Assembly: GCF_001815865.1 (NCBI RefSeq)
Contig: NZ_KV822203.1
Coordinates: 14,456-27,770 of the forward strand
Length of the DNA stretch: 13,315 nucleotides
Origin: Abiotrophia sp. HMSC24B09
GTDB lineage: Bacteria > Bacillota > Bacilli > Lactobacillales > Aerococcaceae
Direction of reading: 5' to 3'
A program made the position numbers and the translations under genes. Shown here piece by piece: positions 1 to 7,207 of this stretch. Each line of letters begins with the position of its first letter. Position 1 is the stretch's first letter. The notes below the pieces were generated by a model. It saw nothing but the letters and a program-made list of their open reading frames with translations, ran no database searches and was not told the DNA's origin.

Positions 1-326
1 CTTTGTTTTTGCCGGAAACCAGGGGAATTCACCGGTTTGGTCTGAGCTAGTGGTCCACTTGCCAGAGTGGTCCACTGGCTCCTCTGTTTTTGCCGGAAAC
101 CAGGGGAATTCGCCCTTTTTGACTGAGCTAGTGGCCCACTTTTTCGAGTGGACCACTGGCTCCTTTGTTTTTGCCGGAAATCAGGGAAATTCGCCGGTTT
201 GGTCTGAGCTAGTGGTCCACTTTCTCGAGTGGTCCACTAGCTCCTTTGTTTTTGCAGGAAAACAAGGGGAAAGTGCCGGTTTGGTCTGAGCCAGTGGTCC
301 ACTTTCCAGAGTGGACCACTAGCTCC
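1..326. repeat. Four tandem ~81-bp hairpin-bearing repeats
   Basis: Four head-to-tail copies are visible at about 1-82, 83-163, 164-244 and 245-326, and the array probably continues upstream of the window. Each unit starts near TTTGTTTTTGCCGGAAA and ends in a near-palindrome made of GAGCTAGTGGTCCACT, a short loop and a matching arm. The arms are 16 bp with one or two mismatches or G-T wobbles per copy (best seen at 206-243 and 286-325). The unit length is a multiple of three, so one frame stays open through three copies, but there is no start with a ribosome binding site and the fourth copy is out of frame. I read this as non-coding repeat DNA with structured transcripts or cruciform potential. 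Family not recognised. Confidence 0.85.
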
Positions 327-330
327 ATAC

Positions 331-360
331 AAAAAAGCCAGCAAGACTGGCTTGCTGGCT
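331..360 (-). terminator. Intrinsic terminator of the Hsp70/J operon
   Basis: A perfect 10-bp stem (AGCCAGCAAG, 336-345, pairing with 351-360) with a 5-base loop is followed on the minus strand by six T residues (complement of 331-336). It lies about 20 bases beyond the stop of the last minus-strand gene, which fits transcription termination of that operon. Confidence 0.88.
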
Positions 361-379
361 AGTTATAAGGCTTGAGAAC

Positions 380-2152
380 TTATTGGGGCAGGCGCTCCCA
401 CTGGGCCTTCACTAGGTCTCCCTGCTGGCTGTAGTGAACGCCCATGCTGGTGTCTCCCTGCTCAGGCGCTGCCCCACTAACGGCAGCCAGGACTTTACCC
501 GAAGATAGGTCCACTAGGTACCATTGCTGGCTGGACTTGTCTTGACCGACTAGGGCCGGTTTCTGGGTTCCCTGGTCATTAAAGGCCTTCACCTGGCGCA
601 TGGCCTGATAGTCCTTAAAGTCTATCAGCTTGTCCTTGGCCCTTAGGTGGAGGGCATAGCCGGACTGGGTCTGATAGAGGGTGGCAGTCCGAGTCACAGA
701 CCAAGCCTGCTTAATGCCGGTCAGGCGCTCTTCTTCCCCAATCCAGAGGGTCTGATTGCCCTCTGGCCCTTCCAGTCGGCCGCTCTCCCCCATTTGATCT
801 AGGCCGGACAAGTCCAGGCTAAAACTCGGAATGGAAATAGGGTCATAGCTAATAACGGCCAACTTGCCGACATCGACCGCTGGCTTGCGTGGCGGAACAG
901 GATGGCTAGGGCCCGAGCCAGTAAATCGCCCGAAGATTGCTGCCAGTAAAAAGGCAATCCCCGCTAAGCCCAAGCGCCACAGAGGCCAATAAGGCAGACG
1001 GAAGCCCTGCTTGCTCTTCTTAAGCAAATGGATCAGGCCATATTGCTGGGCCAGTTGCTTGACCCGCTTGCGCTTGCGACGATTCTGGGTCAGGACTAGG
1101 CGGGTCAGGGCCCGGTCTAATGCTTCTTTCTGGTCATGCTGACGAATTTGCGCCATAAGGGCTTGGTTGGTCAGCAAGTCTTCTAGGTCCTGGTCATCCA
1201 GGAAGCCTCTGAGCGGAGCCAAAAGCTGCTGAATGTCAACTTGATAGTCCAGGTTGAAGTCCATGGACGGCTGGTAGTCCGCAGGCTCTGGCTCCTGCTC
1301 CTGCTCCTCCTGACGGAAAAGGTCCTGCTCGGGCTCTTCCAATTCAGAGAAAATGGGGTCGTCAGCCTCTAACTCATCCAAGTCCCCCAAAGAACTATCG
1401 GACTCGCTGTCATCCCAGTTAAGGCTACTTGATTGGCGACTGTCCTCGGCTTGGTCCTGCCAGTTAAGGCTACCCGACTGGCGACGCTCTTCTGCTTGCT
1501 CCTGCCAGTTGAGACTGCCCGACTGGCGATCTTCCTCTGGTCGGTCCTGCCAGTTGAGGCTGCCAGACTGGCGGCCTTCATCGGCTTGGTCCTGCCAGCT
1601 TAAATGAGCCTGGCTGGCTGGCTCCTGGTCTTGCGGTGCTGACCAGGACAGGGACTGGCTACTTGTGCTGTCCTCAGGCCCCTGATTGGCATCCGACCAA
1701 TCGAAGCTGGTTTCAGAGCTAGGCTCTGTTTGCTTAGGTGCTTGCCACTGGGACTTGGTCTGGCCACTTGGGCCGGGCGACTGGCCAGGCTTTTGGCCGG
1801 ACGACTGGTTAGGCTTTTGGTCAGCCGACTGGGCTGGCCCCTGATCTGACGGTTTGGCCTTAGACTGCTCGCTGGCATGATCGGGCTGGCTGCCGGCTTT
1901 GCTAGTGGCACTTGGGCCACTGCTTGCTGACTGGTCGCCTAAGAAATCCGCCCCCGCCCCCCTGCTTTCTTGGGCAGCTAAGTCGGTCGCCCGCTTGAGG
2001 GCCTCTTGGTAGGCTGCCTGTAGGGCCTGGAATTCTTCCGGATGGTCCTCTGGATGGTAGAGCTTAACTTGTTGGGCATAGGCCCGCTTAATGGCCTTCT
2101 TATCCGCAGTTGGCCCGCTTAGCCCTAAGACTTGCCAGGGCGTCTTAGCCAT
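380..2152 (-). CDS. Membrane-anchored J-domain protein with repetitive linker
   Basis: The protein is 590 residues from the chosen ATG at 2152, which has GGGGAGG six bases upstream and overlaps the stop of the Hsp70 gene by 8 bp; an in-frame start at 2188 exists but lacks a comparable ribosome binding site. Residues 1 to ~58 form a J domain (TPWQVLGL, AIKRAYAQQVKLYHP, then EEFQALQAAYQEAL). The signature HPD tripeptide reads HPE here. A long hydrophilic Ser/Gln/Pro/Asp-rich linker follows, including five 15-residue repeats of the type SLNWQDQAEE and an acidic stretch. Next comes a basic patch (RRKRKR) and one hydrophobic segment near residues 391-408, then a ~180-residue C-terminal domain that I do not recognise. 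The basic patch predicts the J domain in the cytosol and the C-terminus outside. It probably stimulates and localises the adjacent Hsp70. Last gene of the operon. Confidence 0.85.
   Translation of the reverse strand: MAKTPWQVLGLSGPTADKKAIKRAYAQQVKLYHPEDHPEEFQALQAAYQEALKRATDLAAQESRGAGADFLGDQSASSGPSATSKAGSQPDHASEQSKAKPSDQGPAQSADQKPNQSSGQKPGQSPGPSGQTKSQWQAPKQTEPSSETSFDWSDANQGPEDSTSSQSLSWSAPQDQEPASQAHLSWQDQADEGRQSGSLNWQDRPEEDRQSGSLNWQEQAEERRQSGSLNWQDQAEDSRQSSSLNWDDSESDSSLGDLDELEADDPIFSELEEPEQDLFRQEEQEQEPEPADYQPSMDFNLDYQVDIQQLLAPLRGFLDDQDLEDLLTNQALMAQIRQHDQKEALDRALTRLVLTQNRRKRKRVKQLAQQYGLIHLLKKSKQGFRLPYWPLWRLGLAGIAFLLAAIFGRFTGSGPSHPVPPRKPAVDVGKLAVISYDPISIPSFSLDLSGLDQMGESGRLEGPEGNQTLWIGEEERLTGIKQAWSVTRTATLYQTQSGYALHLRAKDKLIDFKDYQAMRQVKAFNDQGTQKPALVGQDKSSQQWYLVDLSSGKVLAAVSGAAPEQGDTSMGVHYSQQGDLVKAQWERLPQ
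1415..1609 (-). repeat. 45-bp in-frame tandem repeat in J-protein linker
   Basis: The motif CCAGTT(A/G)A on the plus strand recurs at 1415, 1460, 1505, 1550 and, as CCAGCT, at 1595, giving an exact 45-bp period. It encodes 15-residue units of the form SLNWQ-[DE]-x-acidic-RQSG. The last copies at each end are more diverged. Because the period is a multiple of three, copy number can change without breaking the gene. Confidence 0.88.
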
Positions 2153-3977
2153 GGGCATCCTCCCCTTCCTCAGTTTCACTATCCTCATTGAGGAATTCCA
2201 TGACGGTCCGGTCTAGCTCGGCTTCTAATTCTTGGTCCCAATCCGAATCTTGGTCCCAGTCAGACTCCACATCCCGGAAGATATCGCCCATGCCGGCATC
2301 CAAGCCCCACTCTAGGTGGTCTAGGTAGTCATTGGTTGAATCCAGCAACTGCCGCTTCTTAAGCAGGTTGTTCTGATAACGGGCAAAGAGACGGGAGAAG
2401 CGCATCAGAGTCAGTTGTAAGTCTTGCTTTTGCTCCAAGCTCAATTCTTGATAGAGTCGCAGGGCCCGTTCAAAGAGGGCATCCCGCTCTGGTTGGCTAG
2501 CCAATTGTAGGGCTAGCTCCTTGATTTCCTTATGGGCCGTATCAGTTTCATCCACCGCTACCAGGCTCTTGTTAGGGCCCAGCTTGTAGGTCTTGACTTC
2601 GTCGGTAGCCACGGTCTTGATTTCCACATAGAGGATAGAGTTGATGTCATAGGAATAAGTGACCGCAAAGGACTGGTCGTCAACATTGCTAGGAACTGGC
2701 AACTGAACCGAGCCCAGGAAGAGATTGTCCTTGGCATACATGGCTTCCCCCTGGTAGACCTTGAAACGAATAGTTGGCTGATCCTTGCGGACCGGCGAAT
2801 AGATCTGGGTCTTGCTGCTAGGCAGAACGGAATTACGCGCAATCAGGACGTCAGACAAATCCTTGTCCTCATCCACATAGTTGTGAACCGAAGTAGACAG
2901 GGAGAAAGGACAAATGTCGGTCACCACCAAGTCCTTGACCTCTTGGGCCCGGGTCTTGATACCGATATACTGACCTAAACCTAGGGCCACTAACTCGTCC
3001 ATCTTCTGACCGCTCACGACTGGCAGGTTAAGTAGGCGCTTGAGGTAGTCATTGACCACTGGCATGTAGGAAGAACCCCCAACCAAGATCAGGCGGTCTA
3101 GTTCGCCCGCACCAAACTTACTTTCCACAATGGCCTTGCGGATGACTTCCCGCATGCGTTTGAAGAGGGGCTGGCTGATTTCAGCCAATAATTCATTGGT
3201 AATCTTATATTCATGGGACTTACCTTCCAGTTGGACCTGCATATTGACTGACTCAAATTCAGACAATTGCTTCTTGACCCGCTCCGCCGCCAAGAGCAGA
3301 GAGTTGCGGGTGCGTCGGTTGAGAGCCTCAAAGTTGGTCCCAGCCTTGCGGCAAACATATTGGGCAATCAGTCGGTCGAAGTCGCTACCGCCCAGGTGGT
3401 TATCCCCGGCAATGGCCGCAATGGAGATGACATTTTCGAAGCAGTCCACCACGGACACGTCCAGGGTCCCGCCCCCAAAGTCGAAGACCACGAAGGTCTC
3501 GAATTCGTCTGCCTCATGACAGGCAATGGCTGCTGCAGACGGCTCATTAATGAGACGTTCTACCTTGAGGCCCAGCAACTCGCCCGCCTTCTTAGTGGCT
3601 TGGCGTTGCTCCGCGTTGAAGTAAGCCGGCACACTAATAACCAGCTCGGTCACCGTCTGACCTAAAAAGGCCTCGGCGTCTGCCACCAACTGTTTGAGGA
3701 CACAGGCTGACAATTCTTCCGGCTGGAAGGCACGTTTGGACAAGGTAATTTGGCGGTTGGCCCCCATATGGAGCTTGAAGAGTTGGGCGGTGTCTTGAGG
3801 ATGGGTCACTAATTTCTCCCGGGCAATCTTGCCGACTTGGATTTCGGCCCCGTCGTAGTAGACCACGCTAGGGGTCAGATATTCCCCAAAACTATTGGGA
3901 ATCATGCGAACTTGCCCGTCACTATAGGCCACCGCCAAGCTGTTGGTGGTACCTAAGTCAATACCGATAACTGTCAT
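2145..3977 (-). CDS. Hsp70-family chaperone, HscC-like
   Basis: This 610-residue protein is an ATP-dependent Hsp70. The nucleotide-binding domain (about 1-345) has the phosphate-1 loop IGIDLGTTNS, Lys68 in the position of the DnaK catalytic lysine, VPAYFN, Glu145 in INEPSAAA, phosphate-2 VVFDFGGGTLDVS and the adenosine motif LILVGGSSYMPVV. The interdomain linker VKDLVVTDICPFSLS (about 347-361) leads into a beta substrate-binding domain (QIYSPVRKDQPTIRFKVYQGE and DINSILYVEI). The C-terminal helical part diverges from the DnaK lid and ends in an acidic tail. The TDICPFSLS linker and the lack of grpE/dnaJ neighbours point to a specialised Hsp70 of the HscC type, not housekeeping DnaK. The start has AAGGAG overlapping the stop of the upstream gene, 5 bp away, so translation is probably coupled. 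Two J-like proteins flank it and are the likely partners. Confidence 0.93.
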   Translation of the reverse strand: MTVIGIDLGTTNSLAVAYSDGQVRMIPNSFGEYLTPSVVYYDGAEIQVGKIAREKLVTHPQDTAQLFKLHMGANRQITLSKRAFQPEELSACVLKQLVADAEAFLGQTVTELVISVPAYFNAEQRQATKKAGELLGLKVERLINEPSAAAIACHEADEFETFVVFDFGGGTLDVSVVDCFENVISIAAIAGDNHLGGSDFDRLIAQYVCRKAGTNFEALNRRTRNSLLLAAERVKKQLSEFESVNMQVQLEGKSHEYKITNELLAEISQPLFKRMREVIRKAIVESKFGAGELDRLILVGGSSYMPVVNDYLKRLLNLPVVSGQKMDELVALGLGQYIGIKTRAQEVKDLVVTDICPFSLSTSVHNYVDEDKDLSDVLIARNSVLPSSKTQIYSPVRKDQPTIRFKVYQGEAMYAKDNLFLGSVQLPVPSNVDDQSFAVTYSYDINSILYVEIKTVATDEVKTYKLGPNKSLVAVDETDTAHKEIKELALQLASQPERDALFERALRLYQELSLEQKQDLQLTLMRFSRLFARYQNNLLKKRQLLDSTNDYLDHLEWGLDAGMGDIFRDVESDWDQDSDWDQELEAELDRTVMEFLNEDSETEEGEDAHG

Positions 3978-3982
3978 AATAC

Positions 3983-5338
3983 TTACTCCTTTTCACGCGA
4001 TTGGAATCTGGCCAGCAAAGTCCCCACAAGGCAGGGAACTAAGGTCAGGGCCATGACCCACCAGATAATGTTGGGCACCTGCCAGAAGGCACCTTGATAG
4101 AGTCGCCAAGCCACCAGCAAGGCCGAGACGCTAATCAGGTAGCTGACCTGGTTAAGCAGGTAGCGCCCTGCTGGCTTCTTGGTTGGGTCTAGTTTGGCGT
4201 TAACATATAAATAAAAGCTACTTAATAAGAAGATCGAAAAATTAGGCTGGCTCATGTGCAAGAACCAGGCAACCAGGGTCACTAGGACCAGGCCGGCCAA
4301 AATCAGATAGAGGATGGGTTGGCCCGCATCATAGACCTGATTCTTGAAGTGAAAGGCCCCCATACCTAAGCCCCGCTGGGCCAAGAGCAGGACCGCCACT
4401 AGTGCCAGCAGCAGACCAAAGGTCCAGCCAAAGGCCGGCAACCAGGTCTCTTGCCAGACCGCCAAGAGGCCCAAGACCAGAGTGACCAGATAGAGGCCGG
4501 CCAAGGGCAGACTGGACAGGGCCAGATAGCGATAGCCCCTGCCATCCAAGTAATGAGGGAAGTGGCCCCAGTTATTGACCGTACTATATTCAAGCTCAAA
4601 ACAGTAGCAGACCAAGGCGTTGCTAGCCACCAAGGGCAGCCAGACGGCATAGGCTTGGGGCCAAATCATGATCCCTAACCAGATTAAGATCTGTAAGCCA
4701 AAGCAAGCCAGACTACCAAAGGTCGTAATCAAGCCCGTTAGGAGCATAGCGCGATTGATTGGATACCAAGGCTTGCCTACCAGTTCCTGCCAGCGCTGAT
4801 TGACCCGTTGGCCAAGGGCTTGGGTCAGTTCAGGATCGCCATTGAGGCTGGGAACATAGCCCAGTAAGGTATAGAGAACCCGTTTATTTTCTAATGATTC
4901 TAGGGGCAGGGCTTGTAGAGCCAAGAGGAAGTCTTCCTGGGGCACCTGCCAGTCCTTATTGGCTTGGTCGACTAGGAGCTGCTGCCAGGTTGACCAGTCA
5001 TTGAATTGGGCTTTGACACCGGCCAGATTCTGGGCCAGTCGGTTATGAGCCACCTGCTGGCTGAATTGGCCCGACAGGCCTGATGCCATCCAGGCTTCCA
5101 GGTCAAAGTCGGTCCAGTCTGTCCCCTCCTCCTCAGATGAGTCATCCAAATCATTAAACAAGCTGGCGATGTCCTGGCTAGCGCCCCGCTGGCTGAGGGC
5201 CCATTGATAGGCTGCCTCTAGTTGGGCCAGGGCCTGGGCATCCTCCTGCCACTCCTCATAGCGTTGACGATAGGCTGCCTCTAGGACCGCCTCATCCTCT
5301 GTGGGACCCTCTAGGCCCAATATTTCATATGCTAACAT
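3983..5338 (-). CDS. Multi-pass membrane protein with degenerate J domain
   Basis: The protein is 451 residues, starting at ATG 5338 with GGAGGGGG eight bases upstream. Residues 1 to ~50 resemble the start of a J domain (YEILGLEGPTEDEAVLEAAYRQRY, then LAQLEAAYQWAL), but the loop that should carry HPD reads EEWQEDA, so the J-specific tripeptide is missing. Residues ~65-190 are soluble and acidic at first. From about residue 195 to 445 there are roughly eight to ten hydrophobic segments. It is the first gene of the operon, 5 bp ahead of the Hsp70. A reasonable role is a membrane platform that recruits or regulates the Hsp70, or a client/partner that binds it without stimulating ATPase activity; this is inferred from gene order. 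The membrane domain family is not recognised. Confidence 0.82.
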   Translation of the reverse strand: MLAYEILGLEGPTEDEAVLEAAYRQRYEEWQEDAQALAQLEAAYQWALSQRGASQDIASLFNDLDDSSEEEGTDWTDFDLEAWMASGLSGQFSQQVAHNRLAQNLAGVKAQFNDWSTWQQLLVDQANKDWQVPQEDFLLALQALPLESLENKRVLYTLLGYVPSLNGDPELTQALGQRVNQRWQELVGKPWYPINRAMLLTGLITTFGSLACFGLQILIWLGIMIWPQAYAVWLPLVASNALVCYCFELEYSTVNNWGHFPHYLDGRGYRYLALSSLPLAGLYLVTLVLGLLAVWQETWLPAFGWTFGLLLALVAVLLLAQRGLGMGAFHFKNQVYDAGQPILYLILAGLVLVTLVAWFLHMSQPNFSIFLLSSFYLYVNAKLDPTKKPAGRYLLNQVSYLISVSALLVAWRLYQGAFWQVPNIIWWVMALTLVPCLVGTLLARFQSREKE

Positions 5339-5392
5339 TTTGTCGCCCCCTCCGTCGCGCGGTCATTTTTCCTGCTTGATTTTCGTGCTTCT

Positions 5393-5421
5393 ATTGTACT
5401 ACAGATTGAAGCCAGTTGAAA
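5393..5421 (-). promoter_or_regulatory. Candidate promoter of the Hsp70/J operon
   Basis: On the minus strand TACAAT (5393-5398) lies 17 bases downstream of TTTCAA (5416-5421). The -10 is good and the -35 is weak. It sits 55 bases upstream of the first start codon. No CIRCE-like HrcA operator was seen, so the operon does not look like a member of the classical heat-shock regulon. Confidence 0.5.
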
Positions 5422-5435
5422 GTTAGGGCCTTTTC

Positions 5436-5466
5436 TTGGGCAAGGACGGCATGGGTCTGCTATACT
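5436..5466 (+). promoter_or_regulatory. Candidate extended -10 promoter for the PH-domain gene
   Basis: TGCTATACT (5458-5466) is a typical extended -10 element (TGn-TATACT). A weak -35, TTGGGC (5436-5441), is 19 bases upstream. The ribosome binding site AAGGAGGG (5483-5490) and ATG 5497 follow. It is divergent from the Hsp70 operon promoter. Confidence 0.6.
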
Positions 5467-5496
5467 AGAGCTAAGAATCCATAAGGAGGGATTAGT

Positions 5497-5931
5497 ATGG
5501 TATTAGGCAATTTATTCCAAGGCCTATCCGGCAATATGAGTGAGGTCTCCAAAGACAGCTTAGCCAAGGACTACGGCCATCTCTTAATCGAAGAAGAAGA
5601 AATCCAGGCGGGCTATGCCCTCATTCGGGACCTGGTCATCTTCACCAATATCCGCATTCTCTTGGTCGACCGCCAAGGCACCACTGGCAAGAAGGCTCGC
5701 TATAAGACCATCTTCCTCATGAACATTATTAATGTCGAGCTAGAAACGGCTGGCGCCATGCTGGATGACAGCGAACTGACCATTGAATACCTGGATAACA
5801 TCCGCCTCAAGGCCCACAGCGAAAGCCGCTTGACCCTGACCCTGGAATTCCCCAAACGCTATGACATGGGCCCCCTCTATACCATGTTAATGAAACTGGC
5901 CTATGAGAACCGGCTAAGGGCTAATGGGTAG
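5497..5931 (+). CDS. Bacterial PH-domain protein (bPH, YvbH-like)
   Basis: A 144-residue soluble protein. The pattern KDYGHLLIEEEEIQAGYALIRDLVIFTNIRILLVDRQG, then KKARYKTIFLMNIINVELETAG and a final amphipathic helix (PLYTMLMKLAYENRL), is that of the small Firmicutes bacterial PH-domain family. The domain is formed by a seven-stranded barrel capped by a helix and covers nearly the whole protein. No membrane segment or signal peptide is visible. Biological role in this family is poorly defined, so no specific function is claimed. The ATG has an ideal AAGGAGGG six bases upstream. It is single and divergent from the Hsp70 operon; no clear terminator follows, only a weak AT-rich 6-bp hairpin (5933-5955). 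Codon use is GC-rich like the operon to its left, which makes it the last resident gene before the AT-rich accessory block. Confidence 0.85.
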   Translation: MVLGNLFQGLSGNMSEVSKDSLAKDYGHLLIEEEEIQAGYALIRDLVIFTNIRILLVDRQGTTGKKARYKTIFLMNIINVELETAGAMLDDSELTIEYLDNIRLKAHSESRLTLTLEFPKRYDMGPLYTMLMKLAYENRLRANG

Positions 5932-6054
5932 AGATTAGACATATAGTAGCTAATCAACTAATTATTTCAACTATTATTTAGCAAGTCAGTGACAAAAACT
6001 GGAAATAGGTCATCATTATAAGGGACTTATTTTCGGTTTTTGCCCTGTTATAAA

Positions 6055-6205
6055 ATGAAGTGCAACAAAAAAGACATGTTCATCTGATATACTAGAGTTG
6101 CGAAAATCAGTATAAAGGAAGATGAGCATGTCCACTAATTATTCTGCCACAAATCAATCATACAAACACTTATCTGAAGCTGAGCGAGGGGAAATAAAAA
6201 TTTTC
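6055..6205 (+). mobile_element. 5' stump of an IS30-family insertion sequence
   Basis: Sequence beginning about AATGAAGTGCAAC looks like the left end of an IS30-type element. It is followed by a -10-like TGATATACT, a ribosome binding site and the first ~24 codons of a transposase, after which similarity to the family stops abruptly. There is no right end, so only a fragment remains. An inverted repeat (GACATGTTCATC at 6073-6084 against GATGAGCATGTC at 6121-6132, one mismatch) would fold the transposase start codon into a hairpin when transcription enters from outside; such protection against read-through is known for several insertion sequences. Exact ends are uncertain. Confidence 0.65.
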
Positions 6206-6217
6206 CAAACTATTTAG
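6128..6217 (+). pseudogene. Truncated IS30-family transposase
   Basis: The frame starting at ATG 6128 encodes MSTNYSATNQSYKHLSEAER-GEI and then runs into unrelated sequence, stopping after 29 codons. The HLSEAERGEI segment corresponds to the N-terminal HTH start of IS30 transposases (typically HLT.EER..I). The rest of the ~320-residue protein, including the DDE catalytic core, is absent. The break lies within a few bases of the first palindromic operator of the next operon, so it marks a recombination junction between two pieces of foreign DNA. Confidence 0.7.
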
Positions 6218-6235
6218 AAAAACATCTAAATAGTT
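6208..6235. promoter_or_regulatory. Upstream operator palindrome O1
   Basis: CTATTTAGA-N6-TCTAAATAG at 6210-6233, extended by two further paired bases on each side. It ends three bases before the -35 element of the CPBP-SdpR-SdpI promoter. The identical 24-mer recurs 56 bp downstream (O2). Likely bound by the ArsR/SdpR-type repressor encoded in the operon. Confidence 0.8.
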
Positions 6236-6236
6236 C

Positions 6237-6264
6237 TTGTATATAGAATGGAAAGGTGTATAAT
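6237..6264 (+). promoter_or_regulatory. Promoter of the CPBP-SdpR-SdpI operon
   Basis: TTGTAT (6237-6242) and a perfect TATAAT (6259-6264) are separated by 16 bases. The expected transcription start is near 6271, inside operator O2. Operator O1 lies immediately upstream of the -35. Confidence 0.85.
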
Positions 6265-6265
6265 A

Positions 6266-6289
6266 CTATTTAGAAAAACATCTAAATAG
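6266..6289. promoter_or_regulatory. Downstream operator palindrome O2
   Basis: Exact second copy of CTATTTAG-A-N6-TCTAAATAG, starting one base after the -10 element and covering the expected transcription start. Occupancy here would block RNA polymerase directly; with O1 it brackets the promoter. Confidence 0.8.
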
Positions 6290-6307
6290 AAAGTGAAGTA
6301 TATCAAT

Positions 6308-7207
6308 ATGTCAAATAAGAGAACAATCCTTCTTTTTGTGGTCTTGGCTTACGGCCTTGCTTGGATAATATGGTTGGCACTATGGCTAAGTGGTGCCGGT
6401 CTTAATTCTCCATGGAATCAGCTTGCTAGTACTGTGGCCATGTGGATGCCTGCGCTTGCAGTCTTTATTTTAGGGAAAATCACGAATCAACCTAGTGGAA
6501 TCAAATCTAAATTAGTCGTGAATCTCAAGAGGAACTGGCGCTTTTACTTACTAGCTATCTGGTTACCAGCAGTCATCAGTTTTTTAGGAGCAGGACTTTA
6601 TTTTCTTGTATTTCCTAGCAATTTCAGCCTTGGTTTGGAATCTATTCAAGCCATCTTACAAGAAAAAGGCGTCTCTCAATCAACCATTCCCTTATCTTCC
6701 TTGGCCTTGATTCAAATCCTAGCTAGTTTGACCTACGCTCCTTTTCTTAATAGTTTCTTTGCATTGGGAGAGGAAATTGGTTGGCGTGGCTATCTTTACC
6801 CAGCTCTAAGAGAACGCTTTTCAATAGTCCAGACTCATGTCTTGCTTGGTCTCATTTGGAGTCTTTGGCATCTACCAATCAATTTGCAAGGCTATAATTA
6901 TGGACTATCTTATTTTGCTTATCCTGTTTTGGGAGTTGTCGCCATGTTTCTATTTTGTTTTAGCCTAGGAATATTGTTAAGCTGGTTGTTGGCAAAGACA
7001 GGCTCTATCTGGGCTTCAGCACTATTTCATGGGGCAATCAATGCAACTGCAGGTCTTGGGTTACTCTTTCAATTACCAGGAGAAAAAGTTTCAGGCCTCT
7101 TGATTTTAGGCCCGTCACCGGCTGGAATGCTATCAGTTCTACCATGCTTATTCCTAGCCTTGCTAATATTACAAAGGGAAAGGAAGAACCATGAGTTTTG
7201 CAAATAG
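6308..7207 (+). CDS. CPBP-family intramembrane metalloprotease (CAAX-like)
   Basis: A 299-residue polytopic membrane protein with about eight hydrophobic segments. It shows the complete signature of the CPBP (Abi/CAAX protease and bacteriocin-processing) family: motif 1 EEIGWRG with Glu155, Glu156 and Arg160, motif 2 WSLWHLP with His188, and motif 3 HGAIN with His241 and Asn245. These residues are expected to form the intramembrane catalytic site. Family members process prenylated or secreted peptides and are frequent in bacteriocin immunity loci. I chose ATG 6308; an upstream GTG at 6293 is in frame but lies only 4 bases after operator O2 and has no ribosome binding site. The gene leads an operon with an ArsR repressor and an SdpI homologue, which suggests a role in resistance to a membrane-active peptide. 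Its base composition is more AT-rich than the genes to the left. Confidence 0.9.
   Translation: MSNKRTILLFVVLAYGLAWIIWLALWLSGAGLNSPWNQLASTVAMWMPALAVFILGKITNQPSGIKSKLVVNLKRNWRFYLLAIWLPAVISFLGAGLYFLVFPSNFSLGLESIQAILQEKGVSQSTIPLSSLALIQILASLTYAPFLNSFFALGEEIGWRGYLYPALRERFSIVQTHVLLGLIWSLWHLPINLQGYNYGLSYFAYPVLGVVAMFLFCFSLGILLSWLLAKTGSIWASALFHGAINATAGLGLLFQLPGEKVSGLLILGPSPAGMLSVLPCLFLALLILQRERKNHEFCK

Noticed and set aside
50..289. 79-residue open frame through the tandem repeats
   Set aside because: Open only because the repeat unit is a multiple of three; no ribosome binding site, GTG-type start inside a hairpin, and the frame breaks in the fourth copy.
1..326. CRISPR array
   Set aside because: Units are about 81 bp and similar along their whole length; there is no alternation of short repeats with unique spacers and no cas genes.
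1353..1920. Several frames opposite or overlapping the J-protein gene
   Set aside because: They arise from the low-complexity 45-bp repeats and Ser/Gln-rich linker; none has a ribosome binding site and all lie inside a well-supported gene.
2532..3665. Plus-strand frames inside the Hsp70 gene
   Set aside because: Antisense shadows of a strongly conserved Hsp70 coding region.
5341..5496. CIRCE/HrcA operator in front of the Hsp70 operon
   Set aside because: No TTAGCACTC-N9-GAGTGCTAA-like inverted repeat was found in the intergenic region.
6293..6307. Upstream GTG start of the CPBP protease
   Set aside because: Four bases after the operator, no Shine-Dalgarno, and it adds only five residues not needed for the first membrane helix.
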